64,000 nucleotides of DNA from the NCBI RefSeq assembly GCF_030268065.1, contig NZ_BSDD01000001.1:1-64000 (forward strand). The letters are read 5' to 3'. The position numbers and the translations under genes are program-made. The notes under the pieces were generated by a model. That model saw only the letters and a program-made list of their open reading frames with translations. It was not told the DNA's origin and made no database searches. This document shows, piece by piece, positions 25,257 to 34,835 of the stretch (positions are counted from its first letter, which is position 1; every line of letters begins with the position of its first letter). This DNA comes from Geothrix rubra (GTDB lineage: Bacteria > Acidobacteriota > Holophagae > Holophagales > Holophagaceae).

Positions 25257-26293
25257 CGGGGGGGCGGCGGCTGCTGGTCTTCCCCTGCGCGCCCGGGAAG
25301 GGCGACGGCTACAGCATCGCCGTGTCCGCGGACGTGGCCCGCCTCGCCCCGGGCCCCGAGGACGTGGTCCTCCATCGGGTGCCCCGTCCCTCCGCACCGC
25401 AGGGCCAGGTCCGGACCCTCGGGACGCCCACCCGGGCGGAACAGGTCTGGAACCTCCTCCGGGGGCGGCCTTCCTCCGAGCTCTCCGAAGGGGCCTTCCG
25501 GCGGTGCCTCGAAGGCCTGCCGCAGGCCTTCGAGGAGGTCTTCTCGGGCGAGATCTTCTTCTACCGCGCCCTGCGGCACCTGTTCCCGGAGGCCCGGATC
25601 CAGGTCCGCACGCACAACCTCTTCAGCCTGGTCCGGTGCCGGCAGATGCTGGCGCATCTCCCCACCAACGCTCGGCACACCCTGAACATGCACCAGTATT
25701 CGAAGCTGGAGATGGAGATCCTGGCCGATCGCAACGTCACGATGATCTTCATCACGGAGGAGGAGCTGGCGTTCGCACGGCTCCTGTCCCCGGGCCTCCG
25801 CGGCGAATGCTGGCCGGTGGTCGATCCCCGCCTCGCCGTATCCGGCAGCCTGCATCCCCCGACGGTGCCGAGGCTGGTGCACTTCGGCAGCTCGGCGGCG
25901 GCCCATACGGCCATCGGCCTCGAGATCCTCTGCCGGAGGGTGATCCCCCGCCTCCGGATGCGGATGCCCGAGGTCGAGTGCCACCTCTTCGGGCACGGCT
26001 CGGAGCGGTTCCACGATCCCGCCCGGGGCGTCATCGGGCACGGGCGCTACCCGGGCGAGGGACTGCCCTTCGGCGGCGACGCCCTGTTCTGCATCCCGGA
26101 CATCCACGGCATGGGCATCAAGCTCAAGGTCGCGGATCTGCTGCGGGCCGGGGTCCCCTTCGTCTCCACCCCCCTGGGGCTCTCGGGCTACCACCTGGCC
26201 CCGGATCCGCACATCCTGGTCCGGGAGCTGGACGACTGGCCGGAAGGCATCCACGCCTACTTCCAGAGCCACGGGCTGTCGGGGCCCTCCTGA
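25253..26293 (+). CDS. Probable glycosyltransferase (GT4-like)
   Basis: 346 aa from ATG 25253 with AAGGAGG upstream and a 4-nt overlap with the acetyltransferase. The N-terminal half has RRLLVFPCAPGKGDGYSIAV and IQVRTHNLFSLVRCRQML; the C-terminal half has VPRLVHFGSSAAAHTAIGLEI, VECHLFGHGSE and MGIKLKVADLLRAGVPFVSTPLGLSGY, which fit a GT-B donor domain in order and spacing, though the usual E(X7)E is not obvious. Last gene of the plus-strand operon 19443-26293. It converges with a metallophosphoesterase, 16 bp between stops. Function is a family-level inference. Confidence 0.65.
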   Translation: MTGGRRLLVFPCAPGKGDGYSIAVSADVARLAPGPEDVVLHRVPRPSAPQGQVRTLGTPTRAEQVWNLLRGRPSSELSEGAFRRCLEGLPQAFEEVFSGEIFFYRALRHLFPEARIQVRTHNLFSLVRCRQMLAHLPTNARHTLNMHQYSKLEMEILADRNVTMIFITEEELAFARLLSPGLRGECWPVVDPRLAVSGSLHPPTVPRLVHFGSSAAAHTAIGLEILCRRVIPRLRMRMPEVECHLFGHGSERFHDPARGVIGHGRYPGEGLPFGGDALFCIPDIHGMGIKLKVADLLRAGVPFVSTPLGLSGYHLAPDPHILVRELDDWPEGIHAYFQSHGLSGPS

Positions 26294-26309
26294 CCCGTCC
26301 GGGCCAGGT

Positions 26310-27383
26310 TCAGCCCCGCCGGAGGGTGACCTGGACGATCTCCGGTCGGCACCGGAACCGGAAGGGGAGGCCCGTGCAGCCCAGCCCCCGGGTGACGAAG
26401 AGGCTGTCCCCGTCCTTGCGGTAGAGGCCGTACACGTAGGGGGTCCGCTCCAGGGCGGCATTGTAGAAGGGGCTGAGGTTCACCTGGCCGCCGTGGGTGT
26501 GGGCCGCGAGGGTCAGCTCCGCGCCTTCCTGCCGGAACAGGGGCCACTGCTCCGGGCTGTGGCAGAGGCCGATCCGGAAGCCCTGCGGCCAGGGCCGTCC
26601 TTTCCAATGCGGCGGGACGGTCATCCTGTCCTCCGCGGGATAGCGCGTCCCGATCAGCACAAGCCGCTGGCCCTGCCGTTCGATCACCAGGTCCTGGTCG
26701 AGGAGCATCACCCAGCCGTGGCGGCGCAGGCGCTCGGCCACCTCGTCGGTCTGGGAGTACTCGTCGTGGTTGCCGAAGATGCCCACCTTTCCATCCTCCG
26801 GATGGAGGAATTGGAAGGCGACGCCCGTGCGCTCGGCCTCCTCCGGTGTGTGGGTCACGAAGTCGCCGGCCCCCACCAGCAGGTCCCCCGGCACCTGTCC
26901 GACGGCCCGGGCCCAGCGCCCCACGGTCCGCGTGCCCGCATAGGGACCGGCGTGGATGTCCCCGAAGAGCACGATCCGGTAGCCGTCGAAGGCGGGAGGC
27001 AGGTCGGGGAAGGCCAGCGCCACCCGGGTGACGACCGGGGGGCCGTAGGCCTCGCCGAGCCCCCAGCCGTAGCCGCCGAGGAGGAACCCGAGCCCGAGGA
27101 TGCGTACCCAGGCCCGCCAGGGCAGCAGGCGGGCCAGGACCTCGATGCCGATGACCGGGCCGAGGATCAGGTGGATGGTCAGCCAGGTGGCCGCAGGGGA
27201 GAGGGCCCAGACGCCGGAGACGCTCAGGCTCCGGTCATCGCGGGCGTACCAGACCATCCACACCGCATCCAGGACGAGGCAGATCAGGACCGCCGCCCGC
27301 TTCCACCGGCGCGGCACGAGGGTCCAGCCCAGGGCCTGGACCGCGAGGCCCAGGAGGATGAGGATGAGGTGGCTCGTCCTCAT
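26310..27383 (-). CDS. Membrane-anchored metallophosphoesterase (YkuE/YaeI-like)
   Basis: 357 aa. About four hydrophobic segments fill residues 1-115, then a calcineurin-like phosphoesterase domain with the metal ligands in order: LFGDIHAG, GAGDFV, GNHDEY, CHSPEQ and AAHTHGGQVNLSP. The YaeI/YkuE/LpxG group contains phosphodiesterases acting on lipid-linked pyrophosphates, including UDP-2,3-diacylglucosamine cleavage in some bacteria; the substrate here is open. The active site should face the side opposite the last membrane helix. It stands alone on the minus strand, downstream of the pepD terminator. Confidence 0.82.
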   Translation of the reverse strand: MRTSHLILILLGLAVQALGWTLVPRRWKRAAVLICLVLDAVWMVWYARDDRSLSVSGVWALSPAATWLTIHLILGPVIGIEVLARLLPWRAWVRILGLGFLLGGYGWGLGEAYGPPVVTRVALAFPDLPPAFDGYRIVLFGDIHAGPYAGTRTVGRWARAVGQVPGDLLVGAGDFVTHTPEEAERTGVAFQFLHPEDGKVGIFGNHDEYSQTDEVAERLRRHGWVMLLDQDLVIERQGQRLVLIGTRYPAEDRMTVPPHWKGRPWPQGFRIGLCHSPEQWPLFRQEGAELTLAAHTHGGQVNLSPFYNAALERTPYVYGLYRKDGDSLFVTRGLGCTGLPFRFRCRPEIVQVTLRRG

Positions 27384-27484
27384 GCCCCCACCAGGTGGGG
27401 CCGGGTTCGACAGGAGGGATGGCGCGTCACAGGTGGGGTCCTCGCCGGAGCAGGGGCTCGTGAGGGCCCATCATGCCACAGGCA

Positions 27485-27530
27485 CCGGGCCGCACGGGGC
27501 AGGGGAAAGTCCCCGTCCCGTGCGGCCCGG
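27485..27530 (-). terminator. Long hairpin downstream of pepD
   Basis: Arms of 14 bp, CCGGGCCGCACGGG (27485-27498) and its complement (27517-27530), with an inner GGGG/CCCC pair. It starts 18 bp after the pepD stop on the minus strand. There is no T-run, but the stem is near perfect and its location is right for a transcript end. Confidence 0.55.
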
Positions 27531-27548
27531 CCCAGGCGGGACGTCCCG

Positions 27549-29003
27549 CTAGACGGCGGCGAGGATCGCCACCAGCAGCTTCCAGAAGGCGCCGACGGAG
27601 GGGATGCTCACGTTCTCGTCGGGCGTGTGGACGTCCCACATGTTCGGCCCGATGGAGACCATCTCCATCTCCGGATACTTCTCGCCGATGAGGCCGCACT
27701 CCAGGCCGGCGTGGATGGCCTTGATGGCCATGGGCTTGCCGAAGGTCTTCTCGTGGACGCCGTTGACCAGCTTCACCAGGGAGGCCTTGGGCTCCGGCTT
27801 CCAGCCGGGGTAGCCGTCGCCGCGGGTGGTCTCGAAGCCCGCCAGGCGGGAGAGGGCCTCGACGCGGTCGGCGACGACGAACTTGGAGGCCTCCACGGAG
27901 GAGCGGTGGCTGAGGCAGATCTCCACCTCGGCGCCCCGGGTGGCGATCATGGCCAGGTTCGTGGACGTCTGGACGAGGTCAGGGATGTCCGGGCTCATGG
28001 CCACCACGCCGTGCACCATGCTGAAGAGGTAGTCGACGACGGCCTGGGTGTCCCCGGGGGCGAAGGCCAGCTCAGGGGCCTCGGCGGCGGGTTCGAACTC
28101 GAAGTGCAGGCCCGGATCGAAGGCGCCCAGCTCGTCCTGGGCGATCTTCTGCTCCTTCGCCAGGGACGCCTTGAGGGCGCCCTCCTTCGCGGGATCCAGG
28201 AACACGGTGGCGGAGGCCTCGCGGGGGATGGCGTTCCGCTTGTTGCCGCCGTGGAACTCCCCCACCTGCAGGCCGAACGCGGGCACAAGACGGAACAGGA
28301 TCTGCCCCAGGATGCGCAGGGCGTTGCCCCGGCCCTGGTGGATCTCCACGCCGGAGTGGCCGCCCTTGAGTCCCAGCACCTTGAGTCGGTAGGGGCGGGC
28401 GCCCGCGGCCACCGGCACCTGCTTCATCTTCCGGGTGGCCACCGTGTCCAGGCCGCCGGCGCAGCCGATGGTGAGATCGCCCTCCTCCTCGCTGTCGAGG
28501 TTCAGGAAGTACTTCCCCTTGAGAAGGCCGGGCTGGAGGTTGCCGGCACCGGTCAGGCCGGTCTCCTCGTCGATGGTGATGAGGAATTCGAGGGGCCCGT
28601 GCGGGATGTCCTTGGCGGCCATGACCGCCATGGCCGAGGCCACGCCGATGCCGTTGTCGGCGCCGAGGGTGGTGCCCTTCGCCCGGAGCAGGTCGCCGTC
28701 CCGCCACACCTGGATGGGATCCTTCGTGAAGTCGTGCTTCGTCGCCTCGTTCTTCTCGCAGACCATGTCCACGTGGGCCTGGAGCACGGTGATGGGGGCC
28801 TTCTCGCGGCCGGGGGTGGCGGGCTTGCGGACGATGACGTTGCCGATGGCGTCCTGCTGGGCCTCGAGGCCCATGGCCCTGGCCTGGTCCAGCACCCACT
28901 TGGCAGCGGCCTGCTCGTTCTTGGACCCCCGTGGGATCTTCGACAGCTCCAGGAAGTAGGACCAGAGGGTCTTCGGTTCGAGGGATTCGAGCAGCGCGTC
29001 CAC
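27549..29003 (-). CDS. pepD: Aminoacyl-histidine dipeptidase (M20 family)
   Basis: 484 aa from a GTG start at 29003 with AGGAGG five bases upstream. Zinc-peptidase motifs are all present: LQAHVDMVCEKN (H77, D79), LGADNGIG (D116), IDEETGLTGA (catalytic E146, ligand E147), and a C-terminal AIHAGLECGLIGEKYPEM with the last ligands. Length matches PepD (about 485 aa). A cytosolic non-specific dipeptidase that cleaves Xaa-His and other dipeptides. Monocistronic by layout: 92 bp from the RMD1-like gene upstream and a hairpin downstream. Confidence 0.94.
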   Translation of the reverse strand: MDALLESLEPKTLWSYFLELSKIPRGSKNEQAAAKWVLDQARAMGLEAQQDAIGNVIVRKPATPGREKAPITVLQAHVDMVCEKNEATKHDFTKDPIQVWRDGDLLRAKGTTLGADNGIGVASAMAVMAAKDIPHGPLEFLITIDEETGLTGAGNLQPGLLKGKYFLNLDSEEEGDLTIGCAGGLDTVATRKMKQVPVAAGARPYRLKVLGLKGGHSGVEIHQGRGNALRILGQILFRLVPAFGLQVGEFHGGNKRNAIPREASATVFLDPAKEGALKASLAKEQKIAQDELGAFDPGLHFEFEPAAEAPELAFAPGDTQAVVDYLFSMVHGVVAMSPDIPDLVQTSTNLAMIATRGAEVEICLSHRSSVEASKFVVADRVEALSRLAGFETTRGDGYPGWKPEPKASLVKLVNGVHEKTFGKPMAIKAIHAGLECGLIGEKYPEMEMVSIGPNMWDVHTPDENVSIPSVGAFWKLLVAILAAV

Positions 29004-29095
29004 AGTGCCTCCTGGCGTGCCCCGTCCACGGAGACACGCCCTTCCACTCTATAACGGGCCCCCTGGATCTCCCTGGCCCCGTGATCGGGGTCACG

Positions 29096-29935
29096 CTACC
29101 GCACCAGGAATTCCTTCCAGACGAAGAGCACCACCTCCACCAGGATGAGGACGATGATGATCCACTCCAGCCGCTGGTCCTTCCGATGGGCCATCACATC
29201 CAGCACGGTGGCGCCAGCGTCCTGGAGGTAGGCCACCTTCTGGTTCACGGCGGCGATGCGCTCCTCCAGGTCGAACTGGTCGAAGAGGGCGCCATCGAGG
29301 TGGGCCAGGGCCTCGCTCTCCCAGGTCTCCGGAGGGTCGTCGAAGAGCGTGAGGGTGTCCAGCACCGCGGCCCGGACGGCCATGGCGAAGCCCACGGTGC
29401 GCAGCAGCTCCCGCTGCCCCGACGCCAGCCGGCCCTCCGCGCGCAGGGCCTCCACCACGGGCTGGAAGCGGTCCAGGGCCCGGCTCACCTCGGCCTCCAC
29501 GGAATCCAGGGCCACGCTCTGGGCCAGGGCCAGGGAGACGATCTTGAGCTTGTCGAGGGTGAGCTCCCGCAGCCAGACCTCGGAGAAGGTCACGCGGTCC
29601 GTCTCGGCCCCCAGGTGCACCCGGAGGTCGTCCCGGGCGGCCTCCACCCGGGCGCCGGTGCCCGGCAGGGCCGCCAGGTCGAGCAGCACCGCCTCCACCA
29701 CCGCGGGCGAGGCGTTCCAGAACACCACGGCCCCGAAGCGGGAGAAGTACACCCAGGTGCCGGCCTCGGGCTCCAGCACCAGGGGATTGGTGGAGAGGAC
29801 GCGGTAGTGGGGATGGCGGGCGCAGAAGGCCCGGAAGTCGATCTGGCCCTGGACGTTCTCGGCCCGGAGCAGCAGCGGACCGGCGGCGCCCTCCAGGGGC
29901 AGGGCGGCGTTCCGGGGGACCAGGGAGGCGTCCAT
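29096..29935 (-). CDS. RMD1/DUF155 family membrane protein
   Basis: 279 aa from ATG 29935, with GGAGGG immediately upstream; longer readings run into the divergent gene. The family pattern is visible: an N-terminal beta-rich region with YRVLSTNPLVLEPE and WVYFSRFGAVVFWN, a helical middle (DKLKIVSLALAQSVALD, ERIAAVNQKVAYLQDAGATVLDVM) and one C-terminal membrane helix (WIIIVLILVEVVLFVW). The yeast members act in mitochondrial inner membrane organisation and meiotic division; the bacterial role is not established. Starts are only 82 bp apart from the sortilin-like gene on the other strand. Confidence 0.82.
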   Translation of the reverse strand: MDASLVPRNAALPLEGAAGPLLLRAENVQGQIDFRAFCARHPHYRVLSTNPLVLEPEAGTWVYFSRFGAVVFWNASPAVVEAVLLDLAALPGTGARVEAARDDLRVHLGAETDRVTFSEVWLRELTLDKLKIVSLALAQSVALDSVEAEVSRALDRFQPVVEALRAEGRLASGQRELLRTVGFAMAVRAAVLDTLTLFDDPPETWESEALAHLDGALFDQFDLEERIAAVNQKVAYLQDAGATVLDVMAHRKDQRLEWIIIVLILVEVVLFVWKEFLVR

Positions 29936-30017
29936 GCCCTCCAAGTGTAGGCTCCCCCTACCTCCGGGGCGGGAGGCCGGGCATGATGGGGAACACCCCT
30001 CGCAACAGGAGGCATCC

Positions 30018-33000
30018 GTGGCCCGTGCCCTGTCCCTTCCCGTCCTGACGCTCCTGCTGGCCGCGCCGGCCCTCGCCGCGCCCCCAGCCCGGGACCAGCC
30101 CGCCTCCCCCTGGAAGGCCGCCACTTTCGAGGGGCTGGCCTTCCGGAACATCGGCCCCGCCCTCACTTCCGGCCGGGTCATCGACCTCGCCGTGGACCCC
30201 TCGCACCCGGACACCTGGTACGTCGCCGCGGCCTCGGGGGGCCTCTGGAAGACCACCAACGGCGGCACCACCTGGACGCCCATCTTCGACAAGGAAGCCT
30301 CCTTCTCCCTCGGCTGCGTGAGCCTCGATCCCAGGGATCCCCTCACCGTGTGGGTGGGTTCGGGCGAGAACAACAGCCAGCGGTCCGTGGCCTACGGCGA
30401 CGGCGTGTACAAGTCCACGGACGGCGGGAAGAGCTGGGAGAACGTGGGGCTAAAGGCCTCCGAGCACATCGGGAAGATCCTCGTGGACCCCCGCGATTCG
30501 AAAGTGGTCTTCGTGGCCGCCCAGGGGCCGCTCTGGAGCGCCGGCGGAGACCGGGGCCTCTACCGGACTGCGGATGGGGGAAAGACCTGGAAGGCCGTGC
30601 TGACCGTCTCGGAGAACACCGGCGTCTCGGACGTGGTCATGGACCCGGGCAACCCGGACGTCATGTACGCCGCGGCGTACCAGCGGCGCCGCCACGTGTG
30701 GACCGTCATCAACGGCGGCCCCGAGAGCGCCCTCTACAAGTCCACGGATGGCGGCCAGAGCTGGCGGAAGCTCACCACCGGCCTCCCGAAGGAGGACCTC
30801 GGCCGCATCGGCCTCGCCGTGGCCCCCGGGCGTCCGGGGCTGGTCTATGCCACCGTGGAGGCGGCCAACGGGGCGGGCGGCTTCTACCGGTCCACCGACG
30901 GCGGCGGCAGCTGGGAGAAGCGCAACGGCTACGTCTCGGGCAGCGGCCAGTACTACCAGGAGCTGTTCGTGGATCCCTCCGACGCGGACCGGATCTACGC
31001 CATGGACGTGTGGATGCAGGTCTCCGACGACGCCGGCAGGACCTGGCGCCGGGTGGGGGAGCGGCACAAGCACGTGGACAACCACGCCCTGTGGATCGAC
31101 TCCGCGAATGCCGACCACCTGATCTCCGGCTGCGACGGCGGCGTCTACGAGAGCCGCGACCGGGGCGCCACCTGGGGCTTCAAGGCCAACCTGCCCATCG
31201 CGCAGTTCTACCGGGTGACCACGGACAACGCGAAGCCCTTCTACCACGTCTACGGCGGCACCCAGGACAACTACAGCCTCGGCGGCCCCAGCCGCACGGT
31301 GAACGCCCAGGGCATCACCAACGCCGACTGGTTCGTGACCCAGGGCGGCGACGGTTTCTACTCCCAGGTGGATCCGGTGGACCCCGATACGGTCTACGCC
31401 GAGGCCCAGTACGGCGACCTGGTGCGCTTCAACCGGAAGACCGGCGAGCGCCTGGACATCCAGCCCACGGCCGCCCCCGGCGAGGCCCCCCTGCGCTGGA
31501 ACTGGGATGCGCCCCTGCTCATCAGCCCTCACGACCACCGCCGGGTGTACTTCGCGGCCCAGAGGCTCTTCCGCAGCGACGACCGCGGGGAGTCCTGGAG
31601 GGCCGTGAGCCCCGACCTGACGCGGCAGCTGGACCGGGACAGGCTGCCCGTCATGGGCCGCCTCTGGAGCATCGACGCCGTGGCCAAGAACACCTCCACC
31701 AGCGCCTTCGGCAACATCGTGGCCCTGGCGGAATCCCCCCTGAAGGAGGGCCTGCTCTTCGCCGGCACGGATGACGGCCTGCTGCAGGTCAGCGAGGACG
31801 GCGGCGGCACCTGGCGCAAGGTGGCGACGTTCCCCGGCGTGCCGGACCTGGCCTACGTCTCCCGCATCGAAGCCTCCCGCCACGATCCCGATGTGGTGTA
31901 CCTGGCCTTCGACAACCACAAGAACGGCGACTTCAAGCCCTATGTCCTGCGGAGCCGGGACCGCGGCCGCACCTTCGAGGCCATCACGGGCGACCTCCCC
32001 GCCCGCGGCACGGTGTACGCCCTGGCGGAGGACCCGGTCCGGAAGGGCCTGCTCTTCGCAGGCACGGAGTTCGGGGCCTTCTTCACCGTGGACAGCGCCC
32101 ACTGGACACCCCTCAAGGGAGGGATGCCGACCATCGCGGTGAAGGACCTCACCATCCAGGCCCGGGAAGGCGACCTGGTGGCCGCCACCTTCGGCCGGGG
32201 CTTCGCCATCCTGGACGACCTCACGCCCCTGCGCCTGGCCACCCCGGAGCTGCTGGCGAAGCCCGGTGTGCTGTTTCCCGTGCGCAGGGCCGACCTCTAC
32301 ATCCCGGCCCAACCCCTCGGCGCCCGCGACACCGGCTTCCAGGGCGACGCCTTCTACGCCGCCCCCAACCCGCCCTTCGGCGCCGTGTTCACCTACTACC
32401 TCAAGGACGAGGCGCAGAGCCTGAAGAAGGCCCGGCAGGCTGCGGAGAAGCAGGAGAAGGATCCGGCCCGGCCCAGCTGGGACGCCCTGCGGGCCGAGGC
32501 CCTGGACGAGGATCCGGAGGTGATCCTCACCGTCACGGACGCCGCCGGGCAGCCCGTACGTCGCGTCACCGGGCCCGCCAAGGCCGGCATGCACCGCGTG
32601 GCCTGGGACCTGCGCTTCCCGGCGCCGGATCCCGTCAGCCTGAAGCAGCGCGAGGCGGGCGCCCCGTGGGACCGGGTCCCCCGTGGCCCCCTCGTGGCGC
32701 CCGGGGCCTACACCGTCTCCCTGGCCCTCCGGGCCCAGGGCCGCACCACGCCCCTGGGCGAGCCCCAGTCCTTCCAGGCCGTGCCCCTGGGCGCGAAGGC
32801 CCTCTCCGCCGCCGACGCAGCCAGTCTCCAGGCCTTCCACATCCGGGTGGCCACCCTTCAGCGCGCCGTGCTGGGCGCCGCGCGCCTGATGGACGAGGCC
32901 AAGGTCCGGCTGGACCTGCTCCAGAAGGCGGCCCTGGACACGCCGAAGGCTACGCCCGCCCTGATTGAGCAGGCCCGGGCACTGGCGGCCCGCTTCCAGG

Positions 33001-33290
33001 CCCTGCAGTTCGAGCTCACCGGGGATCGCGTGCTGGCCAAGTACCAGGTGCCTACGGTGCCCGCCATCGAGGAGCGGGTGGGCCGGGTGGTGGAGGGCAC
33101 CTGGACTGTCACCACCGCCCCGACCGCCAGCCAGCGGAAGGACTACGACCTGGCTGCCGACGCCTTCGCCGCCTGGCTGCCGCGGGCCAAGGCCTTCCTC
33201 GGGCAGGACGTGAAGGGCCTGGAGGACGCCCTCGACGCCGCCGGCGCCGCCTGGACCCCCGGGCGCCTGCCGAGCTGGCACAAGGACTGA
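30018..33290 (+). CDS. Secreted VPS10/sortilin-like beta-propeller protein
   Basis: 1090 aa from GTG 30018, chosen for AGGAGG six bases upstream; a signal peptide follows (LSLPVLTLLLAAPALA). At least nine Asp-box (BNR) repeats of the S/T-x-D-x-G-x-T/S-W kind are visible: TTNGGTTWTP, STDGGKSWEN, TADGGKTWKA, STDGGQSWRK, STDGGGSWEK, SDDAGRTWRR, SRDRGATWGF, SDDRGESWRA, SEDGGGTWRK, which build sortilin-type propellers. A C-terminal segment (about 810-1060) carries a helical stretch. Often annotated as glycosyl hydrolase, but no catalytic residues can be named; binding or processing of extracellular polymers is more cautious. Typical length for this Acidobacteriota-rich family. Confidence 0.8.
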   Translation: MARALSLPVLTLLLAAPALAAPPARDQPASPWKAATFEGLAFRNIGPALTSGRVIDLAVDPSHPDTWYVAAASGGLWKTTNGGTTWTPIFDKEASFSLGCVSLDPRDPLTVWVGSGENNSQRSVAYGDGVYKSTDGGKSWENVGLKASEHIGKILVDPRDSKVVFVAAQGPLWSAGGDRGLYRTADGGKTWKAVLTVSENTGVSDVVMDPGNPDVMYAAAYQRRRHVWTVINGGPESALYKSTDGGQSWRKLTTGLPKEDLGRIGLAVAPGRPGLVYATVEAANGAGGFYRSTDGGGSWEKRNGYVSGSGQYYQELFVDPSDADRIYAMDVWMQVSDDAGRTWRRVGERHKHVDNHALWIDSANADHLISGCDGGVYESRDRGATWGFKANLPIAQFYRVTTDNAKPFYHVYGGTQDNYSLGGPSRTVNAQGITNADWFVTQGGDGFYSQVDPVDPDTVYAEAQYGDLVRFNRKTGERLDIQPTAAPGEAPLRWNWDAPLLISPHDHRRVYFAAQRLFRSDDRGESWRAVSPDLTRQLDRDRLPVMGRLWSIDAVAKNTSTSAFGNIVALAESPLKEGLLFAGTDDGLLQVSEDGGGTWRKVATFPGVPDLAYVSRIEASRHDPDVVYLAFDNHKNGDFKPYVLRSRDRGRTFEAITGDLPARGTVYALAEDPVRKGLLFAGTEFGAFFTVDSAHWTPLKGGMPTIAVKDLTIQAREGDLVAATFGRGFAILDDLTPLRLATPELLAKPGVLFPVRRADLYIPAQPLGARDTGFQGDAFYAAPNPPFGAVFTYYLKDEAQSLKKARQAAEKQEKDPARPSWDALRAEALDEDPEVILTVTDAAGQPVRRVTGPAKAGMHRVAWDLRFPAPDPVSLKQREAGAPWDRVPRGPLVAPGAYTVSLALRAQGRTTPLGEPQSFQAVPLGAKALSAADAASLQAFHIRVATLQRAVLGAARLMDEAKVRLDLLQKAALDTPKATPALIEQARALAARFQALQFELTGDRVLAKYQVPTVPAIEERVGRVVEGTWTVTTAPTASQRKDYDLAADAFAAWLPRAKAFLGQDVKGLEDALDAAGAAWTPGRLPSWHKD

Positions 33291-33306
33291 TCAGGCCCGT
33301 CTGGCA

Positions 33307-33408
33307 AAGCTGGAACGCAGAGGGCACGGAGGAAAGCTGGAAGCAGCGGCCGGAACCGGCCTTTCAGCTTCCAGCTTTCCTCTGTGTCCCCCGCGGCCCT
33401 CTGCGTCC
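33307..33408. repeat. Intergenic inverted repeat, copy 1
   Basis: Between two convergent genes. Perfect 16-bp inner arms GAGGAAAGCTGGAAGC (33329-33344) and complement (33367-33382), outer arms around ACGCAGAGGGC (33315-33325) and its complement (33396-33406), and a small central hairpin. The left start AAGCTGGAACGCAGAGGGC (33307-33325) matches 54667-54685 at 18 of 19 bases, so this is a dispersed element that may also end transcripts here. Confidence 0.75.
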
Positions 33409-33441
33409 TTTGGGTTCCGCGCTTCGATCCAGGGGGGCCGG

Positions 33442-34734
33442 TCACTGGCTCGGGGGCGGGATGATGCCGAGCCGGGTGTAGACGGGGCGCAGGGCGCGAC
33501 GCACCTCGCCCATGCGGGACAGGAACCAGGCGGCGCCCGCCAGGCAGAGGCCCCCGCCGATGGCCAGGGTGGCGGGGGCGCCGATGCGATCGGCGGCCCA
33601 GCCGGCGATGAGGCTGCCGAAGGGCATGGTCCCCTGGAAGGCCATGGCGTAGTAGCTCATCACGCGGCCGCGCTTGTCCTCGTCGGTGACGGTCTGGAGG
33701 ATGGTGTTGCTGGCGGCCATCTGCTGCATCATCCCGAAGCCCGTGAAGAGCAGGAGGGCCAGGGAGAGCGGCAGCCAGCGGGAGAAGCCGAAGGCGATGA
33801 TGCCCGCGCCGAAGATGGCGGCCACCGTGGGGATCACGCGGAGGAGGCCCCGCACGCTCTTCCGGGAGGCCAGCCAGGCAGCGCTCGCCAGGGCCCCCAG
33901 GCCCGAGGCGCCCATGAGGAAGCCGAGGGTGTGGGCGCCGCCCCCCAGGACCCGGGTGGCGAAGATGGGCATGAGCACGGTGTAGGGCATGCCCACGAAG
34001 CTGACCAGGGCCAGGAGCAGCAGGATGTTCCGCACCGGCGGGAACCCGGCGACGTAGCGCCAGCCCTCGCGGAGTTCGGTCCCCACGCTCTCCGCGGCCC
34101 GGCGCACCTGGGGCACCCGCACCTCCATGAGCAGGAGCGAGGCGATCACGGCCATGTAGCTGGCGCCGTCGATGAGGAAGCACCAGCCTTCGCCGAAGCC
34201 CGCGATGACAAGGCCCGCGAGGGAGGGGCCGATGAGCCGCGAGCCGTTCACCATGGACGAATTCAGGGCGATGGCGTTGGGCAGGTCCTCCCGCCGCTCC
34301 ACCATCTGGTGCAGGAAGGCCTGCCGCGCCGGCATGTCGAAGGCGTTGACGACACCCTGGAACACGCTGAGCCAGAGGATCTCCGCCACGGTGATGTGGT
34401 GCGGCAGGGCCAGGGCCGCCAGGGCGAAGGACTGGAGCATGGACAGCACCTGGGTGACCACCAGCACCCGGTGGCGGTCCAGTCGGTCCACCCACACGCC
34501 GGCGAAGGGACCCAGCACGAAGGTGGGGATCTGGCTCGCGAAGCCCGTGAGGCCCAGGAGGAAGGCCGAGCCCGTCAGGCGGTACACCAGCCAGGACATG
34601 GCGATGCGCGTCATCCAGGTGCCGATGAGCGAGAGGCTCTGGCCCCCGAAGAACAGGCGGTAGTTCCGGAACTTCAAGGCCCGCAGCGCATAGCGCCACC
34701 CGACTTCCTCGCCTGACTGGTCCCTCGGGTCCAC
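33442..34734 (-). CDS. MFS transporter (EntS/MFS_3-like)
   Basis: 430 aa from GTG 34734 with GGGGAG five bases upstream; an ATG at 34800 would extend into the divergent gene's leader. Twelve membrane segments can be traced. The first loop signature LGPFAGVWVDRLDRHRVLVV and the second-half GSLIAGWAADRIGAP match the MFS group that includes enterobactin exporter EntS and macrolide efflux proteins. Likely a proton-driven exporter of a small molecule; substrate unknown. No siderophore genes are nearby. Divergent from the cysteine desulfidase-like gene (101 bp). Confidence 0.83.
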   Translation of the reverse strand: MDPRDQSGEEVGWRYALRALKFRNYRLFFGGQSLSLIGTWMTRIAMSWLVYRLTGSAFLLGLTGFASQIPTFVLGPFAGVWVDRLDRHRVLVVTQVLSMLQSFALAALALPHHITVAEILWLSVFQGVVNAFDMPARQAFLHQMVERREDLPNAIALNSSMVNGSRLIGPSLAGLVIAGFGEGWCFLIDGASYMAVIASLLLMEVRVPQVRRAAESVGTELREGWRYVAGFPPVRNILLLLALVSFVGMPYTVLMPIFATRVLGGGAHTLGFLMGASGLGALASAAWLASRKSVRGLLRVIPTVAAIFGAGIIAFGFSRWLPLSLALLLFTGFGMMQQMAASNTILQTVTDEDKRGRVMSYYAMAFQGTMPFGSLIAGWAADRIGAPATLAIGGGLCLAGAAWFLSRMGEVRRALRPVYTRLGIIPPPSQ

Positions 34735-34835
34735 GAACGCTCCCCTGCCATCCTCCCGTGGCCCGGACGCGCCGGCAAGGGCCCGCGGGGCGGGTACCAT
34801 GGTTCCTGCGCCGCCCCCCGGCGCCGAGAGGCCCC

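Noticed and set aside
26493-29054. 853-codon plus-strand frame
   Set aside because: Antisense to metallophosphoesterase and PepD, both with intact catalytic residues.
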